A stretch of DNA of 37,083 bases from Clostridia bacterium (GCA_016297535.1 JAEDGL010000008.1:1-37083), one strand, 5' to 3'. Shown: positions 21,727 through 30,237, numbered from the stretch's first letter. Notes: a model not told the origin generated them from the letters alone. Program-made: numbers and translations.

Positions 21727-22863
21727 TCAGCCGCGGGGGATGCGGCCAGTTTCAAAGCATCTGTCGCAGGGATCGGTCAGCAGATCGCGCAGCGATTCGC
21801 CGGTGCGCTTGCGCGTCATTTCCAAAAGGCCCAGCCGGGTAAAGCCGTGGATCACGTTTTTGACCCGGTCATCCCGTACGGCCTGTTCCATGGCGGTTTG
21901 AACCGCGTTACGTTCCTCCTGGGAATCCATGTCGATAAAATCGATCAGGATGATTCCGCTCAGGTTACGCAATCGAATCTGGCGGGCGATTTCCGGCACG
22001 GCGCGCAGATTTTCTTCCAGGGCAAGGCTCATTCCATTCTGCGCCCGAACCGTGCTGCCGGAATTGACATCGATGGTTTGCAGCGCCTCGCGCTCATCAA
22101 TGATCAGGCTGCCGCCGCCGGGCAGCGCAACCCGCCTGTCAAGCGCGGCCTTAAGCTGATCCTCAACCCGGAAGCGCCGCCATGCGCTCTCGTCCTTCTC
22201 GCAAAGCATTTCATGCCTTGCGCTGTAGTCGCGCAAAAGCACCTCTTCCATGCCGGGTTCTGCATACATCTCGGCAGGCGCTTTGCAGAAGGGAGCTTTT
22301 TCGCATATGCTTTGCCAGCGCTGCCACAGCGCCTCTGCCTCCTGCTCCACCTCCTGCCCGGAAACAAACAACGCAGCGTGGCGGATGATAACGCCAAAAC
22401 GGTTCCGGGCAATCGCCTCCCCCAGCTTTCGGCCTTTTTCGCGATCCCCGGCATTGTCGATGCGCTTGCTCAGCCCGACAAAGCGATTGCAGGGCATCAT
22501 CAGCACAAACTGGCCGGGAAAGGCAATGTCGCGCGTGAGGAACGCGCCTTTGCCGCCCTTGGGGGCTTTTTTGGCCTGCACCAGAATCTCCTGGCCGGAC
22601 AGGAGCGGCGCGTTTGCGCAGGTTTTGTGAAAGCTATCGGATTCTCTGAGCGGCAAAAAGCCGTTTTGCTTCAGCCCGATTTTGACAAAGGCAGCCTTTA
22701 CATCCGGCAATACCCGCTCCACGCGGCCCAGAAAGACGGAGCCGACCACGCCGTCCCCGTCCGCTGCCTCCTGGTAATATTCCAGAAGCCGTTCCTCCTT
22801 AAGCAGCGCAATGCGGCGAAGGTTGTCCTGAAGGCTTACCACCATCCGGTACGGCGCGTCCAT
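21727..22863 (-). CDS. rng: Ribonuclease G/E family endoribonuclease
   Basis: A 378-residue RNase G/E homologue. An N-terminal S1 region begins around GSVFLGRVERVLPDVKAAFVKIG, and the catalytic core includes GGSLIIDEREALQTIDVNSG and IILIDFIDM, with catalytic Asp residues in DVNSG and IDFIDM. A C-terminal zinc-link motif, CDRC, follows. It is shorter than E. coli RNase G (about 489), mainly at the C-terminus and N-terminus, but core motifs are intact. Its ATG shares a base with the stop of the DUF2344/TIGR03936 gene (TGATG). In many Clostridia this gene is followed by rplU-ysxB-rpmA; here it is followed by miaB. Acts in RNA processing and decay. Confidence 0.93.
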   Translation of the reverse strand: MDAPYRMVVSLQDNLRRIALLKEERLLEYYQEAADGDGVVGSVFLGRVERVLPDVKAAFVKIGLKQNGFLPLRESDSFHKTCANAPLLSGQEILVQAKKAPKGGKGAFLTRDIAFPGQFVLMMPCNRFVGLSKRIDNAGDREKGRKLGEAIARNRFGVIIRHAALFVSGQEVEQEAEALWQRWQSICEKAPFCKAPAEMYAEPGMEEVLLRDYSARHEMLCEKDESAWRRFRVEDQLKAALDRRVALPGGGSLIIDEREALQTIDVNSGSTVRAQNGMSLALEENLRAVPEIARQIRLRNLSGIILIDFIDMDSQEERNAVQTAMEQAVRDDRVKNVIHGFTRLGLLEMTRKRTGESLRDLLTDPCDRCFETGRIPRG

Positions 22864-23546
22864 CAGATTTCCTCCATGGGAACAAGCGCGCCGCCCGATG
22901 ATCTGGCAAGGATGTTTTTGCGATAGATCAGATGCGGGATTTCAGCGCATCCGGCAAATTCGCGCAGCGAATCAAACCAGAGAGAGGGCTTAAGCATACC
23001 CGCCTGCGTGGCAATGGTACGCAGATCGATCCTGTACCCCGTCTCATCTTCGCTGCATGCACCCTCCAGTACAAACGGCCGGATATCGCAGGGATTCTCG
23101 CCGCTCTTGGTGCGGCGCTGCGCCACGTAGCTTTCAAGTGCCATAAAGTCCGTAAAGCTGTCCGCGGCCTTCCGCCCGTCCGGGGTTTTCTCAAACGCAA
23201 TTCGATAATCCGCACCCGCCACCAGCGACATCAGCGCCGGAAACGGATCGGGCACCAGGCGGCAGGAACGGATACGCAGGCAATCCGGCAACACGGCATT
23301 CATGCGGGTAACGAATTCTGTTTCCGTAAGCCCGTCCTCCACGGGCACCTCCATCAGTTCCCTCAGGCCGATAACGCCAACGCTGAGCGGTGCCGCAAAG
23401 CTGAGACGAATATGAGGGTTAAAGCCGTTGGAATACTTGACGGGCAATTCGCTTCTGCGAAGGGCGCGCTGCACGGTACGCATCAGATCCAGATGGCCGA
23501 TATAACGGAGCGCCTCGCCTTTTTCAAACACCACCATCATTCGCAT
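22863..23546 (-). CDS. TIGR03936/DUF2344 radical-SAM-associated protein
   Basis: A 227-residue protein of the DUF2344 (TIGR03936) family, which nearly always sits beside a TIGR03960 radical-SAM gene, as here. Typical family features are the N-terminal FEKGEALRYIGHLDLMRTVQRALRRSELPVKYSNGFNPHIRLSFA and LPVGVIGLRE-like text (here PLSVGVIGLRELME). The function of the pair is not known to me; tRNA or ribosome-related modification has been guessed from neighbourhoods. The ATG at 23546 is chosen because AAGGGAG lies 10 bases upstream; it overlaps the upstream gene's stop by 10 bases. It contains no radical-SAM cysteine motif itself. Confidence 0.88.
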   Translation of the reverse strand: MRMMVVFEKGEALRYIGHLDLMRTVQRALRRSELPVKYSNGFNPHIRLSFAAPLSVGVIGLRELMEVPVEDGLTETEFVTRMNAVLPDCLRIRSCRLVPDPFPALMSLVAGADYRIAFEKTPDGRKAADSFTDFMALESYVAQRRTKSGENPCDIRPFVLEGACSEDETGYRIDLRTIATQAGMLKPSLWFDSLREFAGCAEIPHLIYRKNILARSSGGALVPMEEI

Positions 23547-25381
23547 GCGGCGCACACTCCCTTCAGCTTCTGCAAGCCGCAGCCGTTACAGCCCTCGCGG
23601 CAATCGCGCGTAGTTTCAGCCCTGATGGCCTTTTCGTATTCGCGGCGCAGGAAGGATTTACTGATGCCTGCGTCGATATGATCCCATGGAAGCACCTCGT
23701 CCAGGCCGCGAACGCGGTGCGCATAGAAATCAATGGTAAGGCCGCAGTCGTCAAAAGCCTGCTTCCACGCATCGTATTTGAACTGCTCCGTCCAGCCGTC
23801 CAGTATGCAGCCAAGCTGCCATGCACGGTACAGAACATCGGAAAGCCGCCGGTCGCCTACGGCAAAGCAAGCCTCAATCTGGCTGACCGCAGAATCGTGG
23901 TAATGGAAGGCGGCCGCCTTGAGAGGGCGGAACGCATCCTTGACCATGTGCTGCTTTCGGACCACCTCCTCGGGCCGGTCCTGCGCGCACCACTGGAAGG
24001 GGGTAAACGGCTTGGGCACAAAAACGGATGCGCTGCACGTGATGCGAAGCCCCTTCACCCGCTGCTGCTTGGGTACGCTGTAATAGGCTCCGGCCGCCGT
24101 CTGCGCCAATCTGGCAATTCCCAGCAGATCTTCGTCCGTTTCTGTGGGCAGGCCGGTCATAAAATACAGCTTTACCGCACTCCAGCCATTGGAAAACGCA
24201 TTGGTCAGCGTTTCAACCAGGTTTTCCTCCGTTACATTTTTGTTGATCACATCGCGCAAACGCTGCGTACCCGCCTCCGGCGCAAAGGTAAGGCTGCTTT
24301 TTTTCACCTTTTGGGTATGGGTCAGGGTATCCTGTACAAACTTGTCCACCCGCAGGCTGGGAAGGGACAGCGATACGCGCTTGTCCTTAAGCTCCTCCGT
24401 CAGACGTTCGGCCAGCTCGGAAATGCACGAATAGTCGCTGGAGGAAAGCGAGGACAACGAGATCTCCTCATAGCCGGTCTGCTCCACAGAGGCTTTGGAC
24501 AATTCCACCAGCTTGTCCACGCTGCGTTCCCGCACGGGACGGTACAGCATGCCCGCCTGGCAGAAACGGCAGCCTCTCGTGCAGCCGCGCATAATTTCCA
24601 GCATAATGCGGTCAAACACCACCTGCACATACGGAACCGGCGGATGTGTGGGCACATAGGCATTTTCGAAATCGGTCACAATGCATTTGAGCACACGTTC
24701 CGGCACGCCCTCCTCCGTAGGCTTCAGGCTTTTGAGCGTACCATCGCTGTGATATTCATCCCGATAAAAGCAGGGCACATAAACGCCCCGCAGGCCGGCC
24801 AGCCGTTTGAGCGTATCGCGGCGGGAAACCCCGTTTTGGCGGCAGTCTTTGATGATCTCCGTAAGCTGAATGATAACATCCTCGCCGTCGCCAATCATAA
24901 AAGCATCAATAAACTGATGCAACGGTTCGGGATTAAATGCGCAGGGGCCGCCCGCAACCACAATGGGATCACGTTCTCCGCGCCCGGCAGATTTGACCGA
25001 AACACCGCCCAAATGGAGCATTTCCAGAATGTTGGTATAGCTCATTTCATACTGCAGCGTAAAACCGATGATATCAAATTGATCAAGTGGCGTATGGCTT
25101 TCAAGCGAGCACAGCTTAACCCCGTGCTCGATCATCTCTTTACGCATGTCCACCCACGGCATGCACACGCGCTCGCACACCGCGTAGGGCAGGTCGTTGA
25201 GAATACCGTAGAGAATTTTCATGCCCAGATGGCTCATGGCCACCTCATAGGTATCCGGGAAGCAGAAGGCAAAAGAGACTTCCGCCTCCGCAATCGGCTT
25301 GACCTGTGCATTCATCTCGCTGCCGGTATAACGCGCAGGCTTTTCCACCCGGGAAAGCAGCGCATCAAAATCGTTGTTCAT
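23537..25381 (-). CDS. TIGR03960 B12-binding-type radical SAM protein
   Basis: A 614-residue radical-SAM enzyme. Its N-terminal 200 residues resemble a cobalamin-binding-like fold (AFCFPDTYEVAMSHLGMKILY, VVAGGPCAFNPEP, FMIGDGED). The radical SAM motif is GCTRGCRFCQAG near residue 270, followed by YEEISLSSLSSSDYS. Three cysteines close to the C-terminus (CREGCNGCGLQ...CAAC) may bind another cluster. The ATG at 25381 has AAGGAGG. It is the first gene of the operon running to 13084, preceded by a promoter at 25419-25447. TIGR03960 is usually paired with TIGR03936 and followed by rng; all three occur here in order. Reaction unknown. Confidence 0.92.
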   Translation of the reverse strand: MNNDFDALLSRVEKPARYTGSEMNAQVKPIAEAEVSFAFCFPDTYEVAMSHLGMKILYGILNDLPYAVCERVCMPWVDMRKEMIEHGVKLCSLESHTPLDQFDIIGFTLQYEMSYTNILEMLHLGGVSVKSAGRGERDPIVVAGGPCAFNPEPLHQFIDAFMIGDGEDVIIQLTEIIKDCRQNGVSRRDTLKRLAGLRGVYVPCFYRDEYHSDGTLKSLKPTEEGVPERVLKCIVTDFENAYVPTHPPVPYVQVVFDRIMLEIMRGCTRGCRFCQAGMLYRPVRERSVDKLVELSKASVEQTGYEEISLSSLSSSDYSCISELAERLTEELKDKRVSLSLPSLRVDKFVQDTLTHTQKVKKSSLTFAPEAGTQRLRDVINKNVTEENLVETLTNAFSNGWSAVKLYFMTGLPTETDEDLLGIARLAQTAAGAYYSVPKQQRVKGLRITCSASVFVPKPFTPFQWCAQDRPEEVVRKQHMVKDAFRPLKAAAFHYHDSAVSQIEACFAVGDRRLSDVLYRAWQLGCILDGWTEQFKYDAWKQAFDDCGLTIDFYAHRVRGLDEVLPWDHIDAGISKSFLRREYEKAIRAETTRDCREGCNGCGLQKLKGVCAACE

Positions 25382-25418
25382 AGTTCCTCCTTCAAAATGC
25401 GCAAACGCAAACAAGATT

Positions 25419-25447
25419 ATGATATCACGCCAGCAATTCAGTTGCAA
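25419..25447 (-). promoter_or_regulatory. Candidate sigmaA promoter of the radical-SAM/RNase G/mutSL operon
   Basis: Minus-strand TTGCAA (-35, 4 of 6), a 17-base spacer and TATCAT (-10, 5 of 6). It lies about 40 bases above the TIGR03960 start, in the 176-base divergent gap with bofA. The plus-strand side of the gap has no convincing bofA promoter; a weak CATAATCT at 25530-25537 has a poor -35. Confidence 0.5.
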
Positions 25448-25557
25448 GCTTTCCTCCAAAAAAGGGTTGTGCCAAATTATTTTTGTTTTATCTCTTTCAA
25501 CTCGCCCGTTCTCTTTGATCTTCGCCTTGCATAATCTGTTGCCATGGAGGGATTGCC

Positions 25558-25821
25558 ATGATGGACAGACTGTTGCTGATCGCCCTGTTTGGCGGTACGG
25601 TTGCTCTGGTTTACGGAATCAGCATGCTTTCCACCCCGCGGCGTGGATGGACAAATGTACTGGAGCACGCCGCTGCGGGCGCTGCTTTGTGCTTTTTATG
25701 CCACATGCTGCTCTCCTCTGCCGGTCTGTCCATTCCGCTCAATCCGTTTTCGGCGCTGTGCGCGGGGTATCTTGGTTTGCCGGGCGTGGCGCTTTCCACT
25801 TTTCTGTCTCTTTGCCCATAA
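25558..25821 (+). CDS. bofA: BofA-like inhibitor of pro-sigmaK processing
   Basis: An 87-residue small membrane protein of the SigmaK-processing regulatory family. It has two hydrophobic segments (about residues 4-22 and 38-56) and the family's C-terminal signature IPLNPFSALCAGYLGLPGVALSTFL. In Bacillus, BofA sits with SpoIVFA in the outer forespore membrane and inhibits SpoIVFB until the forespore signal arrives. Both partners are encoded at 11520-13030 in this window. Start: ATG at 25558 (ATG ATG pair) with GGAGGG about 6 bases upstream. It is the only gene on the plus strand here, divergent from the radical-SAM operon and convergent with thiI. In Bacillus bofA is near recR; it is not here. 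Confidence 0.82.
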   Translation: MMDRLLLIALFGGTVALVYGISMLSTPRRGWTNVLEHAAAGAALCFLCHMLLSSAGLSIPLNPFSALCAGYLGLPGVALSTFLSLCP

Positions 25822-25839
25822 CGTTTTCTCTCCAACAGC

Positions 25840-25865
25840 AAAACCTCCGCAGAAACCTGCAGAGG
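25840..25865 (-). terminator. Probable terminator of the thiI end
   Basis: Minus-strand CCTC-x-GCAG... stem: CCTCTGCAG/CTGCGGAGG with a GTTT loop and one C/A mismatch, followed by four T. It lies about 75 bases past the thiI stop. A second inverted repeat, GCAGCGC/GCGCTGC, lies between it and the stop. The T-run is short, so efficiency is uncertain. Confidence 0.45.
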
Positions 25866-25939
25866 CTGATGCTATCAAAAAACCACCGTTTGATCCATTG
25901 CAGCGCCCATCCCGGACAGTTGGGAAAGCGCTGCACTGG

Positions 25940-27085
25940 TTACAGTTGAATAACCTCCGTGTTGTCCAGCGCTGCTTTGATCAGCGCCTCGCTGTCCAGC
26001 CTGCTTTCCCCCTCCAGAATGATTTCCATCTTGGGCTTCGTGGCCGGATGCCGGGGTGTAAACACCGTGCAGCAATCCTCATAGGGTAGATTGGAGGTTT
26101 CGTATGTGCCAATTTTTTTGGCGATATCAATGATTTCGGATTTGTCAAAGCCAATCAGAGGCCGAAAAACCGGCACATCTGCCACCGCATCGGTACAGCT
26201 GAGAGCATGCATGGTCTGGCTGGCCACCTGACCGATGCTCTCGCCGGTTACCAGTGCCTGGGCATGCTCCTTTTTTGCAATCTCATTTGCAATGCGCATC
26301 ATGTAGCGGCGCATGATGATGGTGGTATAGTCCTCATGGCATTTTTCGTGAATCTGCATCTGAATGTCCGTAAAGGGCACCACATGCACGCGAATGCCGC
26401 ACAGGCTTTCGGACAGGATGCGCGCCAGATCCAGTACCTTTTCTCTGGCCCGCTCGCTGGTATAGGGCGGAGAGTTGAAATGCACCGCACTCATGGTAAC
26501 GCCGCGCTTGGCAATCATCCAGCCCGCTACGGGGCTGTCGATACCGCCGGACAAAAGCAGCGTTGCCCTGCCGTTGGAGCCCACCGGCATGCCGCCCACC
26601 GCCATGATGGGATGCGTATACAGATACACTTTGTCGCGGATTTCCACCGAAAGCACCACATCGGGATTTCGGACATCCACGTGCAGCTTGGGCAGATGAT
26701 CCAGAAGATAGCCGCCCATTTCCATGTTGATGGTGGGCGAATCCATGGGATAGCGTTTGTCGCTGCGCCGGGCATTTACCTTGAAGCTGCCTTCATGATC
26801 CCTGAGCATTTCCACCGCCTGATCGCAGATCGCCTCAAAGCTGTCCTTTTCCATTTCGATGGCGCGGCAAACGCTGTGTACGCCAAACACCCGGGTTACG
26901 CGGCGGATGGCCTCGTCCATATCGGTTACATCGCTTACATACACACGGCTGTCATTAAGCCATACATGCCCCTGCACTTCCTTCACGGCATCCCGCACGC
27001 GGCTTACGAGCATGCGCAAAAAGGTGGGACGGTTCAGTCCCTTCAGAAAAATTTCGCCAAAGCGAACCTGCAAAACCTCACGCAA
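25940..27085 (-). CDS. thiI: tRNA 4-thiouridine synthase (sulfurtransferase) ThiI
   Basis: A 381-residue ThiI. The N-terminal ferredoxin-like/THUMP region (RFGEIFLKGLNRPTF, GVHSVCRAIE, FKVNARRSDKRYP) is followed by the PP-loop SGGIDSPVAGW near residue 180. It lacks the C-terminal rhodanese domain of the E. coli protein, as in Bacillus ThiI. It makes s4U8 in tRNA using sulfur from a cysteine desulfurase; the NifS-like gene directly upstream fits that donor, as for nifZ-thiI. Start: TTG at 27085 with a strong AAGGAGG 8 bases upstream; the nearest in-frame ATG-like options lack a site. Last gene of the long minus-strand unit. Confidence 0.94.
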   Translation of the reverse strand: MREVLQVRFGEIFLKGLNRPTFLRMLVSRVRDAVKEVQGHVWLNDSRVYVSDVTDMDEAIRRVTRVFGVHSVCRAIEMEKDSFEAICDQAVEMLRDHEGSFKVNARRSDKRYPMDSPTINMEMGGYLLDHLPKLHVDVRNPDVVLSVEIRDKVYLYTHPIMAVGGMPVGSNGRATLLLSGGIDSPVAGWMIAKRGVTMSAVHFNSPPYTSERAREKVLDLARILSESLCGIRVHVVPFTDIQMQIHEKCHEDYTTIIMRRYMMRIANEIAKKEHAQALVTGESIGQVASQTMHALSCTDAVADVPVFRPLIGFDKSEIIDIAKKIGTYETSNLPYEDCCTVFTPRHPATKPKMEIILEGESRLDSEALIKAALDNTEVIQL

Positions 27086-27104
27086 GGTAATATCCTCCTT
27101 GTGG

Positions 27105-28259
27105 TCAGCGCCGCGTAAATTTGCGCAGCATGCCAACTTTTTCAATGATCTTTTCCGCCGTGCAGCGCATTTCCTCCTCCGTGTTGCAGGGAGAAAGGCT
27201 GATGCGGATGGCGCCCTCCATCACATTGGCGGCGCAACCCATGGCCGTAAGCACTGCAGAGCGCTTGCCTTTTTTGGAGGAGCACGCAGACCCCGTACCC
27301 ACATAGATGCCATCCATTTCCAGCGCGTGCAGCAGCGTTTCGGCCCGCACGGGCGGGAACGCCACATTCAGAATATGCCCGGCACTCATGCAATCATCCG
27401 CAGGAAGGCCGAGGATTTTCATTTGTGGCAGCTTTTCGGCCAGCAGGCCAACCAACAGCTGCTTCATGGCCAGCATGCGCGCCATTCCACCCGCCGGGTA
27501 CTGCCTGACCGCTTCAGCCAATCCGGCAATGCCGCAGGTGTTTTCCGTGCCGCTGCGAAGATCGTTCTGCTGCCCGCCGCCGGTCATCTGCGGCCTGAGG
27601 CGGTGCCCATCGCGTACAACCAGCGCACCAACACCCTTGGGACCGTGAATCTTGTGCGCGCTGAGCGCGTAGGACTGCACCCCGTACTGCTGAAAGGAAA
27701 ACGGCACGCGCAGATAGCCCTGCACACCGTCCACATGGATGGCGGCTTTGGGCGCAAGCCGGTCACGCAGGGCGCAAATTTCACCAATAGGCATGATCAC
27801 GCCTGTTTCGTTGCACACCTGCATGACGCAAATCAGCTGCGTGCTTTCGCCAAGCATGCTTTCCAGCGTGGCAAGATCCACGCTGCCGCAGGGCAGCAGC
27901 GGAATTTCCCTTGCCCGAACGCCAAAGCGCTTCTCCGCCTCGATGCAGGCATTCTTCACCGCAGCGTGTTCGGCAGCGGTATACAGTACCTCGCCGGGAG
28001 AGCGCTGGGCCTGTAAAAAGCCAAAAATCGCCAGATTATCGCTTTCGGTTCCGCCGGAGGTAAAAATCACGTTTTTTTCGTTTGCCTTCAGTGAGGACGC
28101 GATCACCCGCCTGGCCTCCGCCATCCGGCGTTCGGCATGCATTGCGGGAGCATAAAGCGCGGAGGGATTATAAAATCCCTCCAGCATGCTTTGTTTCATG
28201 GCCTCCACAACCGCCTCGAAGGGACGCGTGGTGGCGCTGTTATCCAGATAGATGTTCAT
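27105..28259 (-). CDS. NifS/IscS-like cysteine desulfurase (NifZ-type partner of ThiI)
   Basis: A 384-residue PLP-dependent class V aminotransferase-fold desulfurase. It begins YLDNSATTRP; the PLP Lys is in SALSAHKIHGPKGVGAL near residue 200; the catalytic Cys is in GTGSACSSKKGKRS near residue 323. It lies 19 bases before thiI, the same arrangement as the Bacillus nifZ-thiI pair, in which the desulfurase supplies sulfur for s4U8. It could also serve other thio-modification or Fe-S pathways. No iscU/sufU gene is nearby. The start ATG at 28259 lies 3 bases after the upstream stop; no strong ribosome site is visible, so it may be translated by coupling. Confidence 0.93.
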   Translation of the reverse strand: MNIYLDNSATTRPFEAVVEAMKQSMLEGFYNPSALYAPAMHAERRMAEARRVIASSLKANEKNVIFTSGGTESDNLAIFGFLQAQRSPGEVLYTAAEHAAVKNACIEAEKRFGVRAREIPLLPCGSVDLATLESMLGESTQLICVMQVCNETGVIMPIGEICALRDRLAPKAAIHVDGVQGYLRVPFSFQQYGVQSYALSAHKIHGPKGVGALVVRDGHRLRPQMTGGGQQNDLRSGTENTCGIAGLAEAVRQYPAGGMARMLAMKQLLVGLLAEKLPQMKILGLPADDCMSAGHILNVAFPPVRAETLLHALEMDGIYVGTGSACSSKKGKRSAVLTAMGCAANVMEGAIRISLSPCNTEEEMRCTAEKIIEKVGMLRKFTRR

Positions 28260-28262
28260 GGC

Positions 28263-28796
28263 TTACTTCTGATACACGCCGTGCGGCAGATACTTGCGGA
28301 TATACTCCACCATTTCCTCGGAGGGCTCAAACACAATCATGTGCTTTTCGCTGTTTTCCTTCTGATAGTAGAAGTAGTACAGGCTGGCATCGCGGTTCAA
28401 AAACCAGTTTTTGCGCTTGATGCCGGGCATGTTAATCAGCTTGCGGAAGCCCTCCGAATCCACCGGGCCAAAGGCCTCCACATTTTTCACGCGCATGGTG
28501 CCAAGGCTTTTGCGCTTCTGGTTGTTGTACACCTGCGCAAAGTCCAGATCGCCGTTGGTGAAGGTATATTCGTACTCTGTCTTCAGGCGGTCACGGTACA
28601 GATACAGGAAAATGGCAATGCCCAGGAACAGCGCGGAAATGATCAGCACGACGATGTTAAACTGCACAAAGATCATCTGCAGATACATGACGCCAAAAAG
28701 TGCGGAAAGCACCATGATGATGTTGGCAAAAACATGGGCGATATTCTGCATAAAGGGCTTATGCTTTACAACAACTTCTTCCAGAAAATGATCCAT
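28263..28796 (-). CDS. DUF6106-like small membrane protein
   Basis: A 177-residue protein that I recognise as DUF6106-like; function unknown. Two closely spaced membrane segments (about residues 18-38 and 46-65) are followed by a soluble domain rich in aromatic and charged residues (YEYTFTNGDLDFAQVYNNQKRKSLGTMRV, EAFGPVDS, KNWFLNRDASLYYFYYQ, MIVFEPSEEMVEYIRKYL). The soluble half, ending in an F-x-P-[ST]-x-x-[ML] motif, looks like a membrane-associated PH-like domain, which is an impression only. AGGAGG precedes the ATG. It lies in the operon between a PAP2-like and a NifS-like gene. Confidence 0.78.
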   Translation of the reverse strand: MDHFLEEVVVKHKPFMQNIAHVFANIIMVLSALFGVMYLQMIFVQFNIVVLIISALFLGIAIFLYLYRDRLKTEYEYTFTNGDLDFAQVYNNQKRKSLGTMRVKNVEAFGPVDSEGFRKLINMPGIKRKNWFLNRDASLYYFYYQKENSEKHMIVFEPSEEMVEYIRKYLPHGVYQK

Positions 28797-28814
28797 GTGG
28801 GTTCCCTCCTGTAA

Positions 28815-29273
28815 TCAAAATAAAATAAGCAGATAGACCGATGCAATCAGAATGCCAAGGATTGCGCCTGCGGCAACCTCAATGGGCTTGTGCCCAATCA
28901 GCTCCTTCAATTCCACATTGGAAATGGGACGGCCGTTGATCAGCACATCCTGCAGGATCTGGTTGATGATTTCCGCCTGACGGCCGGTTTCGCGCCGCAC
29001 TCCCGTGGCATCGTACATCACCACGCTGGAAAAAACAAGCGCCGCCGCGAAGAGCGCGGAATCAAACCCGTTGAGCGCCCCCAGCATGATGGATGCGGAT
29101 ACGACCATGGAGGTATGGGAGCTGGGCATTCCGCCCGAGCCATGAAAGCGGTGCCAGTCCCATTTGCCTTCAACCAGATAATAGATCGGAATTTTGAGAG
29201 CCTGCGCCATAAACCATCCAATCAATGCGGCATACAGGACATGGTTGTGCAAAATGCCTGAAATGGGGTGCAA
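28815..29273 (-). CDS. Divergent PAP2 (phosphatidic acid phosphatase-like) membrane protein
   Basis: A 152-residue polytopic membrane protein of the divergent PAP2 family (Bacillus YuiD-like). The core motif GGMPSSHTSM near residue 47 corresponds to the PSGH-type motif of lipid phosphatases, and VMYDATGVRRETGRQA and ELIGHKPIEVAAGAI are family hallmarks. The final H-x-P-x-E is typical. A lipid or polyprenyl-phosphate phosphatase role is a guess from the fold. Start is TTG at 29273 with AAGGAG 9-10 bases upstream; no ATG is near the N-terminus. It follows ispA by 43 bases; the polyprenyl synthase next door makes a prenyl-phosphate link tempting. Confidence 0.87.
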   Translation of the reverse strand: MHPISGILHNHVLYAALIGWFMAQALKIPIYYLVEGKWDWHRFHGSGGMPSSHTSMVVSASIMLGALNGFDSALFAAALVFSSVVMYDATGVRRETGRQAEIINQILQDVLINGRPISNVELKELIGHKPIEVAAGAILGILIASVYLLILF

Positions 29274-29316
29274 GCTATCCTCTCCTTCGTATGGCTTCCC
29301 ATCTATGATACATCAA

Positions 29317-30237
29317 TCACATCTTGCGCACAAGACTTTCCCGGGCAAGATTGGACAATTTTTCACCGCGCGGGCCAAAAAGCCTGATGGCATCCACTGC
29401 TTCCTCAACGGCGGCGCCGGCGTCCCTGCGGGCCTGCTCCACACCGCGTACGGATGGCCAGGTCATCTTGCCGCGCTGGGCATCCATCCCGGTTTCCTTG
29501 CCCAGCGCCTGCACATCCCCTTCCAGATCCAGCAGATCATCCTCAATCTGAAAGGCAATACCCAGGCCCCGGCCGTACACACGGGCGGCCTGCAGCTGTT
29601 CCTCCGTAGCATCCGCAAGCATCAGACCCGCCACAACGGGTGCGGTCAGCAGATCCGCCGTTTTGTGCAGGTGGATATAGCGCACGCTTTCCACGCTGGG
29701 TTCCCTGCCTTCCAGCTTTACATCCAGCGTTTGACCGGCCACCATGCCCCGCACGCCCGCGCGGTAAGCGATTTCGCGCATGGCGCGCACTGCCTGGGCA
29801 GGATGTTCCTGCGTAAAGGGCGCATCCAGCATGGTTTCGTAGGCCATGTTGAGCAGTCCGTCGCCGGCCAGAATGGCCATATCCTCGCCGTAAACGCGGT
29901 GATTGGTGGGCTTTCCGCGGCGCAGGGCGTCGTCATCCATGGCGGGCAGATCATCGTGCACCAGCGAGTAGGTGTGAATCATCTCCAGCGCGCAGGCAAA
30001 GGGCAGCACGGTTTGCCAGTCTTCCCTGAGCAGATGATACGCAGCCAGCAGCAGGCAGGGACGCAGCCGCTTTCCGGGAAGCAGCAGGCTATAGCGCATG
30101 GCGCTGCGCAGGGGCTGGGGCGGCAGGCCTTCTGCCGGATTCCGCTCAACCGCCTCGGTTACAGGTTCTTCGCCCGCGTTTGCCAGCAGCGGCAGGGTTT
30201 GCAGGGCATTTTCCACGGCTTCGCGATATTGCTTCAT
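29317..30237 (-). CDS. ispA: Polyprenyl (farnesyl) diphosphate synthase
   Basis: A 306-residue short-chain polyprenyl synthase that condenses IPP with DMAPP/GPP. The first aspartate-rich motif, SLVHDDLPAMDDD, lies near residues 92-103, and the second, IAFQIEDDLLDLEGD, near residue 230. The conserved GKRLRP is near residue 55, and HKTADLL follows. The position after xseB and nusB-folD-xseA is the same as the Bacillus yqhY-nusB-folD-xseA-xseB-ispA order, which supports the ispA name (FPP synthase) over heptaprenyl synthases. Its ATG overlaps the xseB stop (ATGA). Confidence 0.94.
   Translation of the reverse strand: MKQYREAVENALQTLPLLANAGEEPVTEAVERNPAEGLPPQPLRSAMRYSLLLPGKRLRPCLLLAAYHLLREDWQTVLPFACALEMIHTYSLVHDDLPAMDDDALRRGKPTNHRVYGEDMAILAGDGLLNMAYETMLDAPFTQEHPAQAVRAMREIAYRAGVRGMVAGQTLDVKLEGREPSVESVRYIHLHKTADLLTAPVVAGLMLADATEEQLQAARVYGRGLGIAFQIEDDLLDLEGDVQALGKETGMDAQRGKMTWPSVRGVEQARRDAGAAVEEAVDAIRLFGPRGEKLSNLARESLVRKM

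Noticed and set aside
23678..25534. A 618-codon open frame on the plus strand opposite the TIGR03960 gene
   Set aside because: Antisense to a gene with clear motifs; composition is unlike a real protein and no start site is supported.
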